From Hirsutella rhossiliensis (lineage: Eukaryota; Ascomycota; Sordariomycetes; Hypocreales; Ophiocordycipitaceae): a stretch of DNA of 64,000 nucleotides. Below, piece after piece: positions 1-13,775 of this stretch. The notes beneath the pieces were generated by a model, which was not told the origin of the DNA, did no database searches, and worked only from the letters and a program-made list of their open reading frames with translations. The stretch covers positions 1,860,001 through 1,924,000 of the forward strand of contig NW_025408680.1 in assembly GCF_020360975.1 (NCBI RefSeq). Direction: 5' to 3'. The position numbers and the translations under genes were made by a program. The number at the start of each line of letters is the position of its first letter. Within the stretch, counting starts at the first letter, position 1.

Positions 1-141
1 CGACGCGGGCGGTTGAGACAAGGAGCTGCGCGACTTACAGGCTGCCGGTCGGACCCGGGACGCTTTCTCGGGGCTGGCACTGGCGGCAATGACGCCGGTG
101 CCGGCGAGCAGCAGCACCAAGGCGTGGCTCAAGGACAGCAT
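1..141 (-). CDS. Secreted protein, first exon only (partial)
   Basis: ATG at 141 on the minus strand opens a typical signal peptide: MLSLSHALVLLLAGTG, then an Ala/Ser-rich cleavage region (VIAASASP). A consensus donor GTAAGT starts at position 38, so the first coding exon is most likely 39-141 (34 codons plus one base). The frame is also open through the donor to the window edge, so intron or exon status of 1-38 is not certain. A TATA-like element lies about 145 bp upstream of the ATG, which supports this start. The mature protein is outside the window and its function cannot be named. Inference: extracellular or cell-wall protein. Confidence 0.6.
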   Translation of the reverse strand, partial: MLSLSHALVLLLAGTGVIAASASPEKASRVRPAACKSRSSLSQPPAS

Positions 142-2197
142 GATGGCGACGACGATGGTTCTTCAACGAGGGGAAAGATGAAGACTTGAATTGACCGCAA
201 TGCGAAGTGACAAAAGGCGAAGGGGGGGTTGTCGACTTGCCAGAGGCGTGATCGGAAACAAAACCTCGGGCGGCTCGCGCATGTCTTTTATAAGTGGAAT
301 CTCACCCAGGCAAAATATCTCGTCCGTCGAGTGTCCCGTCACATCCCCCAGGGAGGCGCAAGCCGAGTTCCGTGGGCCCGGGTCTCCCGCCCGACGACAC
401 GAGGGCCGTTGCCTCCAGGAACACGAGGTATCATACAAGGCGGACAAGAGGATGACGATGGGCTGCTTCTGGTGTGGAGCCCGGGACGAGAGAAAGCCGG
501 GCTTACATGGTCGATGCTGCCCCGGCGTTGCAGCAGGGCAAAAAGGCCTTGATGCCATGTCACCACGACTTGCCGACGACGGCTGCCACCCTCCCCCTCT
601 TTTCCCATCGTCTACAGTATGCGGGCATGTACATGATCGGCACTGTCTCGGTCTCTGTGTGTGTGGGCAGCATTTCGAGTGGAGGTTGGGCCGGGGGAGA
701 AAATCACACGCCTACAGTACCTACCTCGGCCGTCCCCGTCGTGCGGAGAAGGTGGCCCAAGCCCGTTGGTTTCCGCGATAATAGATTGGCGTCGGACGGC
801 CTGGATATTGGCCTGGATATTGGCCCTTGGCCCGGAGAGTCTAGATTGATAACAAGGCGAAATGGCGTCTCCGAGGGGCCGCATCGCCAGTGTCAGCCGC
901 AGCCGCGCCTTGCTTTTTTCCTTTTGTCGTCGCCGTCCGGCGAAAGAGGCCTGCCTCGCTCTCGTGTTTGCTGCCGTCGGAATCTCGCACCGCCATCTGC
1001 CCTTCCCCGCGTCTGTCTCTCGTCGGCGCTGTAGATGGATGCCTGCGTCTTATAACGGCGAAACCGTCCGGGTCCAACCCTTTCCCAAACCGGCAAGGAC
1101 AGGATCACATCGGCGCCGATGTGGAGAGAGCTTACCGCTTACATCTCATGACATGACAAGAAGGGACGACATCGTTCAGCCCAGAGAGAGAGAGACGTAG
1201 TTGTCCTGTAATACTTCAGACGACGCACGGGCATCTCTCCATGCTGCACCTTCTGATTGGTGTACCAGGAATCATCAAGACTCCGCAGGCCGAGCACAGT
1301 AGGATCCGGGCTCTCGCGCAAGAGAGACCTCACAATGGGCTGACCCGGCCGCATCTCTCCTCTGCTGCAACCCGTCACCCCGTTTGCACCGTCACGAGGA
1401 CATCGGAAGTCGGGGAAGCGAGAAAGTGTAACCAACCGCCGGCCGACAGGCTGACAGCCGAGGCCGTCAGTGGCACCACCCGTCCGGGGCCCGACGTCGT
1501 CTCCCAGATCAGTCTGGTCGTCAATAGCCGGAACCCCACGTCGATGCCGTGCCGGATGTATAAGAGCAACATGCATATAACATGCATGTATGATGTATGC
1601 ACAAAGCATGCGGTAGCACGCCGGGGCGGGTCGCATGGGCTGCCGCAGATGCCCGAACGTTGTCCCCCGTGAGCAGATGCGGCCGAGACACAGCAGGCAC
1701 AAGAGATGGAGAACTGCGTGAAAGAGAATACAAGGTAAAGGCTGTCGTCTTCTCTGACTACATGCAGTCTTGAATCGCTCATAAAGGCGCCGGCGAGGGT
1801 ATCCTCGACCTCCCTCTCCGCCTCTCAGGGGACTAGGTAGCCAGGCATTCAAGACGAAGTGCGTTGGCTACAGGTTCCTTGCACATTGGGAAACCCCAGT
1901 GGTGACGGCCATATGCCCAAGGTTCTCGAAGTATGTGTCCACGAATTGTATACCTATACACGCGTGTGTAGAGACGCCACGCAGCCCCCCTGGCCCCTAT
2001 CCTCCTCTATTGTCTGTACGTGACCCATGGAAACTCGATCCCTGATGTTCTGGCATGAGCCCCGTCACCTGGAAAACCACCATTAACCTGGTGAGCCTTG
2101 TAACCTGATGCGCCTTGGGATGCATCACGAGCAGGCGGCATGTGCAACACCTGCTCTGCCCTTCAGACGGACAAAGCACAGTCCGCGGGATAGCCAG
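142..2197. other. Intergenic, no gene supported
   Basis: About 2 kb. Open frames on both strands are short or overlap each other with low-complexity Arg/Pro/Ser translations and no recognisable motif. It should hold the promoter of the left-edge gene and the 3' flank of the FAD oxidoreductase. Around 1565-1610 there is an alternating ATGCATATAACATGCATG stretch. Nothing else stands out. Confidence 0.6.
285..292 (-). promoter_or_regulatory. TATA-like element for the left-edge secreted gene
   Basis: On the minus strand the sequence reads TATAAAAG, about 145 bp upstream of the ATG at 141. Position and sequence suit a core promoter with a leader of about 100 nt. No direct evidence of transcription. 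Confidence 0.4.
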
Positions 2198-3820
2198 TCA
2201 CATAACGTCGTTCAGCAGATTCCTCAACTCGGCCCTCCTCAGCCGCGCCTCGTCCACCGCCAGCTCCGCCACGGGGAACCACTCGGCCAGCCTGCCGCCG
2301 GGCCTGCCGTCCCCGGGCGCCAGGTCCCGCTCCTGCGCGCCGACGAGCATCACGCCCGCGGCCGTCCCGCACAGCCACGCCCACACCATGCCCTCGCCGT
2401 TGAAGCCCGCCGCGATCCACTGCCCCGGGCGCGACTCGCCTCGTCGCGCGCGCCCGGCCGGCGGGGCATCGTCCTCGGGAAGGCGGCCCACCAGCGGCAG
2501 CGTGTCGCCCGTGAAGCCCATGATGCCCGTCCACGCCTTGACCAACCCGCCGCCGTCCCCCCACCGCGGCTCAAAGACAGTCTGCATGCTGCCGCGGAGG
2601 TGCATCAGCGGCAAGGCATCGAGTCGCCCGTCGTCCCACACGCCCAGCTGGTCCAGCCCCTGGTCCTTGCTGCGAAACAGCCCCCCTCCAATCAGCAGGT
2701 CCCCCGGCGTCCCGTCCGGCCCGTCCGGCCGCTGCGCCGCATACTCGAAGCCGCCCGGGTACAGGACGGACCAGGAGCGGCGGCCGTGCGACGCGGGGAA
2801 GGCGACGCCCGGTCGCTGGGCCGTCATGTGGCCGAGCACGCCGGTAAGGCGGCCGCGCAGCGAGGGGACCAGGTGTGCTGCGAAGCCGTTGGTTGCGTGG
2901 ACGACGTGGCGGGCTGCGACGACGCCGCTCCCGTGGTGGAGGCGGTAGGGATGCGGCGACGATTTGTCCACCACGATGGCTTCGACGGGCGTGTGTGTGC
3001 GAATGGCTAGATTTGGGTACTGTTTGAGCAGCCCGTTCCACACGGACGTGACGAGACGGTATGGCCAAAGTACCCCGGCCTTGTACGAAATGGCTCCCAC
3101 GACCTGGCCATTGACTCCGATCTGTGAGGGTCACCGTCAGCGTTCTGTTTGACAAGCATCAGGAGCCAGGAGTGGCCATACCTTTTCCCTAGCTTCGTCC
3201 CCCTCGAGCACCTCGACCTCAACCTCGGGCATCCACTCCCTCATGGCCTCAACATCCCTCGCCGCCCCCTCAAAGTCGCTGCTGTCGGTGTACAGATCCG
3301 ACGTCTGCACCTCCCTAACCTCGCCGAGTGGGTGGGCGTCGCCGAGCCCGAGCAAGACAGGCAGGTGCATGAGCTGAAAGCGGACCAGCACGCGCGCCCT
3401 CTCGGGCCCCAGGCGCTTCCTGAGGCGCGCAAACTCGTGGTGCGGCGTCACCTTGACGTGTCCGCCGTTGCGGCCCGTCGCGCCGCCGCACAGCTGCCTC
3501 GCCTCGATGACGACGACGGACAGCGGCGGCTCGCGGTCGTCGAGGTCGAGCAGCGCCTTTGCCGTCGCCGCCGCCGCGATGCCGCTGCCGACAAGGACCA
3601 CGTCCGCCTCGGCTGGCAGCGCGCCCTGGATGTCCGGCAGCCCGGCAAAGGGCGGGTCGTCGAGCCAGTACGATGCCGTCGGGGACGCAACCGGCAGCCC
3701 CGGCGGGCGCGACGCGCGGCGCAGCAGTTGCTGGTAGCTGGCGTGCAGCGACGACAGCGTGTGCAGGCTCGCGGCGGCCAGCGACACGCCGTCGCGGATG
3801 TGCGAGATGGCGGCGCCCAT
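2198..3820 (-). CDS. FAD-dependent oxidoreductase (DAO family)
   Basis: Two exons, complement(join(2198..3121,3182..3820)), give 520 aa. The 60-nt intron has donor GTATGG and acceptor CTCACAG and keeps the frame. The chosen ATG gives MGAAISHIRDG; an upstream in-frame start near 3943 would only add low-complexity residues. A dinucleotide-binding motif GSGIAAAATA sits near residues 78-87, followed by the DAO-type GGATGRNGGHVKV box; the second half has the family's LIGGG and GFTGDTLPLVGRLPE segments and an IAAGFNGEGM box that closes the FAD site. Family knowledge: such enzymes oxidise amines or amino acids with FAD, like bacterial gamma-glutamylputrescine oxidase. The substrate is unknown. No targeting signal is evident. 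It lies downstream of the golgin gene on the same strand, with no functional link implied. Confidence 0.9.
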
Positions 3821-4364
3821 TTGCGTTGGAGACGGGCCGAGGTGGTGACGGGTAGATGTTGAAGGACATGTGTGTGTCTGGAGGTGAGATGGAGGGGAAG
3901 TCGGCCAGCAGGACAGCTGTCTTTGAGCAACTACATCTACCATGACTCAAACCCTTGGCCAACAGCACATCTCTACTCGTTTCTCATCATCTTCTACGAG
4001 TCCCAGCAGACCTGTTGTACATGCCCATACATCCCAAGGCTGCATCGTCACCCCGTCTCTAAGCCCCAACGCCAGGAGAGCCCAGCCCAGGCCTCGCCGT
4101 CATGCCTTCGTACAAGATAGATGGGCCCATCTCGAGACTTGACATCTTCAGCCCAACACATACATACGCTGAAGCCTCGTCTCTCTCCATCAAGTATCAA
4201 CCCTCCTCTCCCCGCACCCCGGGAGGCTCCCTCCTCAACCCAACTCATCGCACCTCTATATGCTGCACCGCGTTGATCCACTTCAGCTCTTCCGTCCTGC
4301 GTCCGTTGTCAGTAAACGCCGCGCCCATCAAACACTCCCCATCAAGGGGAGGGTGAAGGGACAC
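3821..4364. other. Intergenic: promoter of the FAD oxidoreductase and 3' flank of the golgin gene
   Basis: About 540 bp between two minus-strand genes. Short overlapping frames only. No repeat or RNA gene seen. Confidence 0.6.
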
Positions 4365-7300
4365 CTACTTATCAAACTTGAGCAGCTTGCCAAGCACCGG
4401 CACCAGCTGCGCCCTCAGCCTGCTGTCCTTCTGCTCCAGAAACTGCAGCAGAATCGTCTTGAGGTACAGCGTTTCCGATGCCCCCGCTGCCGCCCCGCCG
4501 TTTGCCCCCGCGCCGCTGCGGTTCGACTCCATCGACGTCCGGCTCGGGCTCGCCGTCAGCCGTGCCTGCGCCGCCCGCAGCTCCTTGGCCATGCGCTCGT
4601 ACCGCTGCCGCGCGTCGTCGAGCATCTTGCGCAGGTCCGCCCGCTGCTTCTCGTTGTCCCGCAGCTGCTCCTCCGACGCGTCCAGCGCCGACCGCAGCTG
4701 CGACACCGTCGTCCGCATCTCCTCCGTTTCCGCCTCCGCCTTGCTCTCCACCGCCTCGAGCTCCTCTCTCCGGCGCTTCCACTCGCGCTGCCCCTCCTCG
4801 AGCTCGTCTCGCTCGCGGCCCAACGTCTTGACCTCGCGCTCCAGCTCCCGCATCTTGTGCTTCAGCTCCTCCGTCTCCCGCGACTTCCGCCGGGCCAACG
4901 TGCTCGACTCGTCCTCGATCCTGTCCCGCTCTTCAATCGCCGCCTCCATCCGCCCGCGCATCTCCCTCACCTTGCTGTCCGCCCGCTCGTCCACGTCTGC
5001 CAGCAGCCGCCGCATCGTCTCGCCCTCGCGCGTCCGCTCCTGGAGCAGCCGTTGCACTTCCGCCAGCTCCTCCTCGAGCGACTCGGCCTGCGACTTGGAC
5101 TCCTTCATCTGCGTAGACATCTCGGCCGTCTGGTCGCGCATGCTGCTCAGCAGGCCCTGAGCGTTGGCGTACTGCTGCGCCTTGAATTCGGCCTCCTCCT
5201 GCAATGCCGTCTTCTCCCGCCTCAGCTTGTGCGCCTGCTCCTCTAGCTCCTTGACTCGTGGTCGCAGCTTGTTGACTTCGTCCTGGATCTGCCGGAGCCC
5301 CCTCTCGGCCTTCTCTGCCTTGGCGCTCAGCTCCACCTTGTCGGCCTCGGCGCGCCGCAGCTCGCGCTCTGCGATGCGCTTGGCCTCGTCCGCTTGCTGC
5401 TTGGCGATGCCCTCTGCCTTGAGCCGTTCCCGAAGCCCCTTGATTTCCGTGTCACGATCGGCGCAGAGTTGATGAGCGCGCGAAGCCTCTAGCTTCAGGT
5501 CCTTTTCCTTCCTCTCCATCTCTTTGAGTTCCTTTACCTTGGCGGCGAGGTCTTCCTTGGCCGTCCTCAGCTCGGCCGACCCTTGTCTGAGGCTCTTGAG
5601 CTCAGGCTGTGCCTTTTCTAGCACCTCCCGCAGCTCAGTCAGATCCTTGAACCGAGTCTGGGCGAGCTGTTGCGCAGCACCCAAGTCCGATTGCAGAGCG
5701 GCCGACTTGCTCTTGAGCTCGTCATACTCCTTTTGCAGGTCGTCCAAGTCGCTCTGAACCTTGGCGTCTGCGGCAGCATTTGACGCTGAAGCGCCCATCT
5801 GCCCCTCGAGCTCGGCAATGTGCTTCTTCAACCACGCCTTCTCCGCTTCCAACTCCTTGATCTTTTCTTTAGCCTCGACGTGATCTTGCCCAATGGTGAG
5901 CAGATTATCTTGCAGCGTCTCAATCTCGTCGCGCAAGTCTTCCTCGGATTTGCGTTTCGTGGAGAGCCGCTCAATCTGCGCGTCCTTGTCCTTGACTTCC
6001 TCCTTAAGCTTGGAGATTTCCGTCTCGAGAGTCGCCGCGGCCGACTCGTCCGGGCGAGGCGAGTCCGCTGTCGACGCCACTGCCTCGCCTGCCGCCTCAT
6101 CCGAGGCCGCGGGTGCGCCAGCAGCGGCTCCCTTGCCTTTCTTCTTCTTACCCTTTTTCTTCGAGGCGCCGCCCGCCGCCACGGGGGCAGACGCGGCAAG
6201 TTGCTGGGCCGGTGGGGTTGTAGAGGCTGGCTGTTTCTGGAGCTTGTTGGAGAGTTCCGTCATCTTAACCTGGGCCTCTTCCTTCTCCTTTTTGAGCCCC
6301 TGGATCTGAGCGCTGAGTTCATCGATGAGTTTCTTGGAGACGGTCTTTGCAGCATTGGCCTTGGCCAGCTCGGCATCCAGCTCTGCCGCTCGCTTGTCCG
6401 AGGTCGCCAAGGCCGTCTCCGTCTCCCGGACCCTGGACGCGGCAGCCTCCATCTCTTTGTCTGCCTTGTCCTCGAGGTCCTTGAGCAGGGCCTGAGACTT
6501 GTCGAGCCGCCCAGTCAGGCGCGCAATCTCCTCGTTGCTCGCATCCAGCTGCGACTGCATGAACGCGCGCGAAGCAGCAGTGTCGCGCGCCTCGCTCAGC
6601 TCCTGGGTCGTAGACTCCAGCCTCGTTGCCAGACCCGCGCTATCCTCCTTGACAGTCAAGAGCTCCGTCTTCAGGTCAGAAATCTCCTTTTTGAGCTGTT
6701 CAATCTCGCCAGACTTCGCCGCGATGTCGGCTTGAAGCTGCGGGACCTCGTCGTCGTAGGAGAAGAGATCCTCAGTCTCTGACTTGCCCTGGGTTCCGTC
6801 GTCGTCTTGGACGTTTTGCTTGGGTGACAGCATGCTGAAGACGGACGCGACGGGCGACTTCATCTTCTCAGGCCCCTTTTCATCGCCGTCTGCAGCTCCC
6901 ACCGCCTTAGACTTGATACCATCCTCCGCCGCAGGCTCTGTGGGCTTGCCGGCCTTGAGGGCGTCGAGCTCCTCTTCCAACTTGCTCAGTTTGTCTTGCG
7001 CCTCCTGGTGCTTCTTGCCGAGCTCGTCTTTGTCCGCGGAAACTCTCTTCAGCTCCTCCATGACCATGTCGCCTCGCAGATTGAGCTGGTTGAGGTACTC
7101 GATCAAGGCGTCCGGGTCGCTTATGGAGGTGAGGGGCGTGATCTCACGCAGAGCCTTTTCAAAGGGCTCAATGGCAGTCGCACGCTTGTGGGCGACGCGA
7201 TAGGACCGGAGCAGCTCTGCGTATCACAGGTCATGTTAGTCGGTCTCTGGGGAGGCCTGGCGAGTAGCAAACAGACTTACCCGGATATGTCGCCTCGAGC

Positions 7301-7844
7301 TTTTCCAATTTGCGCAAACGCTGCTTGATTTCCGGGCTCAGTTCCTCGGCCGCCGGCGTGGGTGGTGCGTTTTCCTCGTGGCCCGCGCCATTTTCCTTGG
7401 TCTTGTTATCCGCCTCGCTTACGTCTTCCTCGACCGCATCCTGCTTCTTCTCCTCAGTCTTGTCTTGCACCGCTGCAGCAGGGGCAGTGTCGTCGTCCTT
7501 GGCCGGGGGCGGGGGCGGTTTAGGGGACGCGGTGCGGCTCGGCTCGTCGCTGTCGTCGATGACAAAAGCCGCCTCGAATACGGCCGGGTCGGGGTTGGGG
7601 GCAGAGTCGGACGCGTCCGTGGACGGCTTCTTGGACCGCGAGTGGCGCTTGGCTGTGGCGAGGCCGTCGTTGCGGCGCGAGGACGCGGACCCGGACCTCG
7701 ACGATGTGGTGCTCTCGGATATGGTCTTTTGCCGCGCCTGCTCCTCTGCTATGGTCCGGTCGATTGCGCCCTTTATTCTCTGGAGTGCTCCGTCAGCACA
7801 TGCACTCATTAGGTTCGTCGTAGGAGGTGACCGACTTGAAACAT
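4365..7844 (-). CDS. IMH1: GRIP-domain golgin (Imh1-like coiled-coil protein)
   Basis: Three exons, complement(join(4365..7216,7281..7779,7836..7844)), 1,119 aa. Exon 1 is only 9 nt (ATG TTT CAA), joined to AGA ATA AAG to give the usual fungal golgin start MFQRIKGAIDRTIAEEQ. The last intron is GTAAGT...ACGCAG and restores ATYPELLRSYRVAHKRA. The N-terminal 160 residues are polar, with a conserved PDPAVFEAAFVIDD segment and a proline run. Most of the rest is heptad-rich coiled coil broken by a Lys-rich patch (GASKKKGKKKKGKG). The C-terminus, YLKTILLQFLEQ...LVPVLGKLLKF, is a GRIP domain. Family knowledge: GRIP domains bind Arl1-GTP on trans-Golgi membranes, where the coiled coil tethers vesicles. 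The exon-1 donor (GTCGGT) is weak, the least certain part of the model. Divergent from Lunapark. Confidence 0.9.
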
Positions 7845-8343
7845 GATGGTGGCTCGCCTTCAACGGCCCTCATCAGTCAGTCTCTTGCGTGACGGTACGC
7901 CGCCAGCATCAAGAGAGGCGTCGCCCGCCGAGGTGTGTGTGCAGATCCAGCGAGCAGAATGACGGGCAGGACTGCGCTCATGACTTGGTCCAGGGTTCGA
8001 GGGTGTGAGAATCAAAACCCGATATGTTTAGAATTCCGTTGAGCTACAACTTAGCCGTTGGCCTACGGGTCCTTAGTCTGTGGCTGGTGCACGGCAGTGG
8101 TGGCTTCGCGTAAGCATCAGCCACTTCTCGCACCTCTCTCTTTTGTTGGTCACGGTGAGCTCGAGCATCCGTCACCACACCGACCAAGTTGCAACCGCAG
8201 CTGCGCTTCCACGAAGCGTCAGCTCAGCGCTTCAGCTTCCCCGCCTGCTCGCCCTCTTCTCGAGGCCTCACTCCCTCATAGCCGCCTGGCCTCACCAACC
8301 ACCCTCCTCCACCTGGCGCCCCGTCGGCTCGAGGTTGCTCAAC
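7845..8343. other. Divergent promoter region between the golgin and Lunapark genes
   Basis: 499 bp between two start codons on opposite strands. On the minus strand at about 8040-8065 there is TAGCTCAACGG, which matches a tRNA A-box, but a degenerate B-box follows too closely for a real tRNA. The plus-strand leader near 8120-8340 is pyrimidine-rich, as is common for fungal 5' UTRs. Confidence 0.5.
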
Positions 8344-9673
8344 ATGGTGTCCTTTTGGCCCTGGAAGGTCTGCAATCCTGCCTCGCCCGGCCAGCCGAAC
8401 AAACCAGAACATCTCCAGAGTAAAGCTTACGAGGAGTCTTTTTTCAGGGCGATGCTTCCTCCCCGGCCTCGTTTGAAAAGACGCTCTCCGCGCTGTCCGC
8501 CAAAATCACCGACACGCAGGCCCGCCTCGACCAGCGACGCACCAGTGCCCGCCGCGCAAAGGTCCTCTGGACGCTGTACCTCTCCTTTGCCTATCTCGTC
8601 TACGCCATCGTCCTGCTCCTCGTCGTGGGCTACAGGAACCTCGGCATCTATGAGTGGACGGGCATGGCCGGAGGACCGGTGGTGTAAGCTCTCTGGCTTG
8701 CTCACGCAATACATGCACCCGGGTGTGCTAACCGACCGCTCTCCACAGCATCTACGGTGCCCGAGCCTTAAACACCACCTTTTACAGCTACCGCATCGGA
8801 AGCCTCGAGGCGCGCCTCAAGGAGCAGCAGGCGGAGCGCGCGAAAACCATACAGAAGCTCAAGGACATGACCAAGTACGACTCCACCCTGGAGCTCATTG
8901 AAAAGTACGGCGGCCCAGAGGGCACCCCGCAGAGTGGCAGGAAGAAAAATGGCGACGCCGAGGACGCAGGCAGGGGGAACAAGTCGGCCCAGAGCACCCC
9001 CGGAAGGGGGACCCCGAGCCGCACCACGATGCCGCCTCCCCCGACGGCCAACATCCAGCGCCGCTCGCCTGCCCCCGCCGCGCCCGGCACTCCTGTTCCG
9101 TCACAAGGAGGCAGTCCTCCACCTCCTCCCTCGGCGAGCTCTCTCGACCCGAGCGCCGAATTCGCGCCCAACGCCTTTGCCCACGCCGCCCCGCCCCCCC
9201 TTTCGTACGCGGCGCAGCATCACCACGCCCGGTCCGAGTCCCACTGGTACGACCGGCTCTTCGACGTGCTCCTCGGCGAGGACGAGACGGCGGCCAAGAA
9301 CCGCATCGCCCTCGTCTGCCACTCGTGCCGCCTCGTCAACGGCCTCGCCCCCCCCGGCACAAAGACCCTCGCCGGCCTGGGCGTCTGGAAGTGCATGGCC
9401 TGCGGCGCCGCTAACGGCGAGGTCGACGAGGGCCGTAAGATTGTGCGCGAGGTCCTGAGTGGCCGGCAGGTCGACGGCGATGAGCACGAGAGCGTCAAGC
9501 GCGAGCGAACCAAAGGACTTGGCGCTGACAATGATGACGACGGCGGCGATGATGATGGCGGCGATGATGACGACGGTGATGACGGTGCGGCCGGCGATGC
9601 TGGCGTTGAGAAGAAGAACGTCGGCGGCCCGGCAGCGGGGATGCGCTCACGGCGCGGAAAGAACAAAAAGTAG
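8344..9673 (+). CDS. LNP1: Lunapark family ER junction protein
   Basis: Three exons, join(8344..8367,8448..8683,8749..9673), 394 aa. The first exon is 24 nt (MVSFWPWK). Introns are GTCTGC...TTTCAG and GTAAGC...CCACAG. A short coiled segment precedes a hydrophobic stretch at about 47-69 and a second near 86-104, giving the Lunapark hairpin topology. A Pro/Ser-rich linker follows, then the zinc ribbon: CHSC at 277/280 and CMAC at 302/305, within the family signature RLFDVLLGEDE...CRLVNG...PPGTK. The tail is Asp-rich then Lys/Arg-rich. Family knowledge: Lunapark stabilises three-way junctions of the tubular ER network, with the zinc ribbon mediating dimerisation on the cytosolic side. All four zinc ligands are present, so the protein looks functional. 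Confidence 0.93.
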
Positions 9674-10474
9674 GCCCAGAAAGCGATGTTGTTTGCTCTG
9701 CGAGAAAAGCATCACGATGCCCAGAATCCAAATAATGCATCCAATCGCTTATCCCTTCGGCAGCGAGGATTGGCAAACCGGAAGCTCGCGACTTGCCCAT
9801 GTCCAGTCAACGAGATGCGCTGCCCTCGCCGGCAAACAGAGACGTAGACGCCGTGTATTGTGTACAGAGGTAGTCAGTTCGCGTCTTGCCGCCACCATGC
9901 TCGCTTCCCTACCAACGTCTGTCCTCGTTATTCCCAGATATTCCATGACCTGTCGTCCTCAATCCTTTACGCACCGTCGAGTCCAGACGCATATGCATCG
10001 CGGACCAACATTGCTCTTTCTCTCCCTGTACAGAACAGGTGCCAGATCTATCTATCATGCGTGCTCCATGCTTGTCCCTCCCTTGCCCTAGACCTTTCCA
10101 TCGCGAGCCATCATACCGTCGTTCATCCATTCGACCCGCATCCCTTTGCGTAACAAAAAGCATCGGCCGACACCTCTGGTGCCCGGAGCTGACGCTTCCC
10201 TGCCCATAGCCAAGGCGTAGAGGCGGCTGAGCAGTGCAATGGGCTCCGTACAGCTCCGGCTTTGACTTTTCCCTCCCGAATGCCTGGTCTCCCCACATCT
10301 CTCTCCTTTCCCTCTGTCCTCCCATCCCACCGCCTAGGAACGTGGCGCGGTGGTGCCGAGGACGCGCAAAGGGGCCCTCCAGGCAACCAAGAGGACTAGG
10401 ACAGCAATAAGGGCAACGATGGCGTGGCAGCCAGTGGTGTGCAGATTGCCTCGATCCGTGAGTTTGTCGACCCC
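9674..10474. other. Convergent 3' flanks of Lunapark and the SR-protein kinase
   Basis: 800 bp between two stop codons on opposite strands. Overlapping short frames have no recognisable protein content. No hairpin terminator or RNA gene identified. Confidence 0.55.
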
Positions 10475-13235
<2,761 letters not shown>

Positions 13236-13775
13236 TTATTGGGGGGGGGCAAGGGGGGTAAAACGAGCTGGGGGGAAAGGGGGTTCATGGTGGTTGTGTT
13301 CCTGTTCAGTCAAGCCCGCATCCAACCTCTCTGCGCTCGAGACTTCTCCGCCATGTCTCACCCCGTTTTGCCCAAGGAAAGGGAGCGAGGCATGAATTCC
13401 ACGTTGGGTTCGCTTGCGGCCCGCGCTACGGGCGCCCCGCTGCCGCAAGCGCTTGCTGCGGCGCAAGATGATGCTGGTGGGCATGGAGCGGGGGTGGTCT
13501 TTTCCCCACCCGCAGAGCAAGAAGCTCAAGGCCGCCAAAAAGAAGAGCAAAAAACCCATGCATCGAGTAGAAAAAAGGGAGCATATATACCCTGGTTTCG
13601 CCTCATCTTCGTCATCATCGTTGTTGTGTAGTGGCTGTCCGGCGCCATCGGTCGTGATGATGGGCTTGACGTCCTTTTTGCGCTTCCTCGCCACGAGGCT
13701 GCCGCCGTTGGAGCTCGCCTCGCCGGCAAGCGGCGGCTTCTGGCCCTCTCCGGGCAGCTGGCTGCTGCCGTTCAT
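13236..13775 (-). CDS. Uncertain small gene with conserved-looking N-terminal exon
   Basis: ATG at 13775 opens a compositionally protein-like segment: MNGSSQLPGEGQKPPLAGEA, then a basic KRKKDVKPIITT motif and an acidic NDDDEDEAKPG stretch. The frame is open to 13236 (179 codons), but after about residue 62 the character changes and a GTATAT donor lies there, so the real first exon probably ends near 13590. Downstream exons could not be resolved. If the frame is used unspliced it would include one hydrophobic segment (GFLLFFLAALSFLL). The family is not recognised. The basic KRKK motif could be a nuclear signal, which is inference only. Existence of a gene is likelier than these exact boundaries. 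Confidence 0.35.
   Translation of the reverse strand: MNGSSQLPGEGQKPPLAGEASSNGGSLVARKRKKDVKPIITTDGAGQPLHNNDDDEDEAKPGYICSLFSTRCMGFLLFFLAALSFLLCGWGKDHPRSMPTSIILRRSKRLRQRGARSAGRKRTQRGIHASLPFLGQNGVRHGGEVSSAERLDAGLTEQEHNHHEPPFPPARFTPLAPPQ

Noticed and set aside
1139..1852. 237-codon open frame on the minus strand
   Set aside because: Translation is compositionally random with no motif, and other frames of similar length overlap it; likely chance in GC-rich DNA.
4260..5246. 328-codon frame on the plus strand
   Set aside because: Antisense to the golgin coiled coil; its Leu/Arg/His repeats simply mirror Glu/Lys/Gln codons of the real gene.
7985..8080. tRNA-like sequence on the minus strand (A-box TAGCTCAACGG)
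   Set aside because: The candidate B-box is degenerate and only about 16 nt away, and no acceptor stem pairs; at most a relic.
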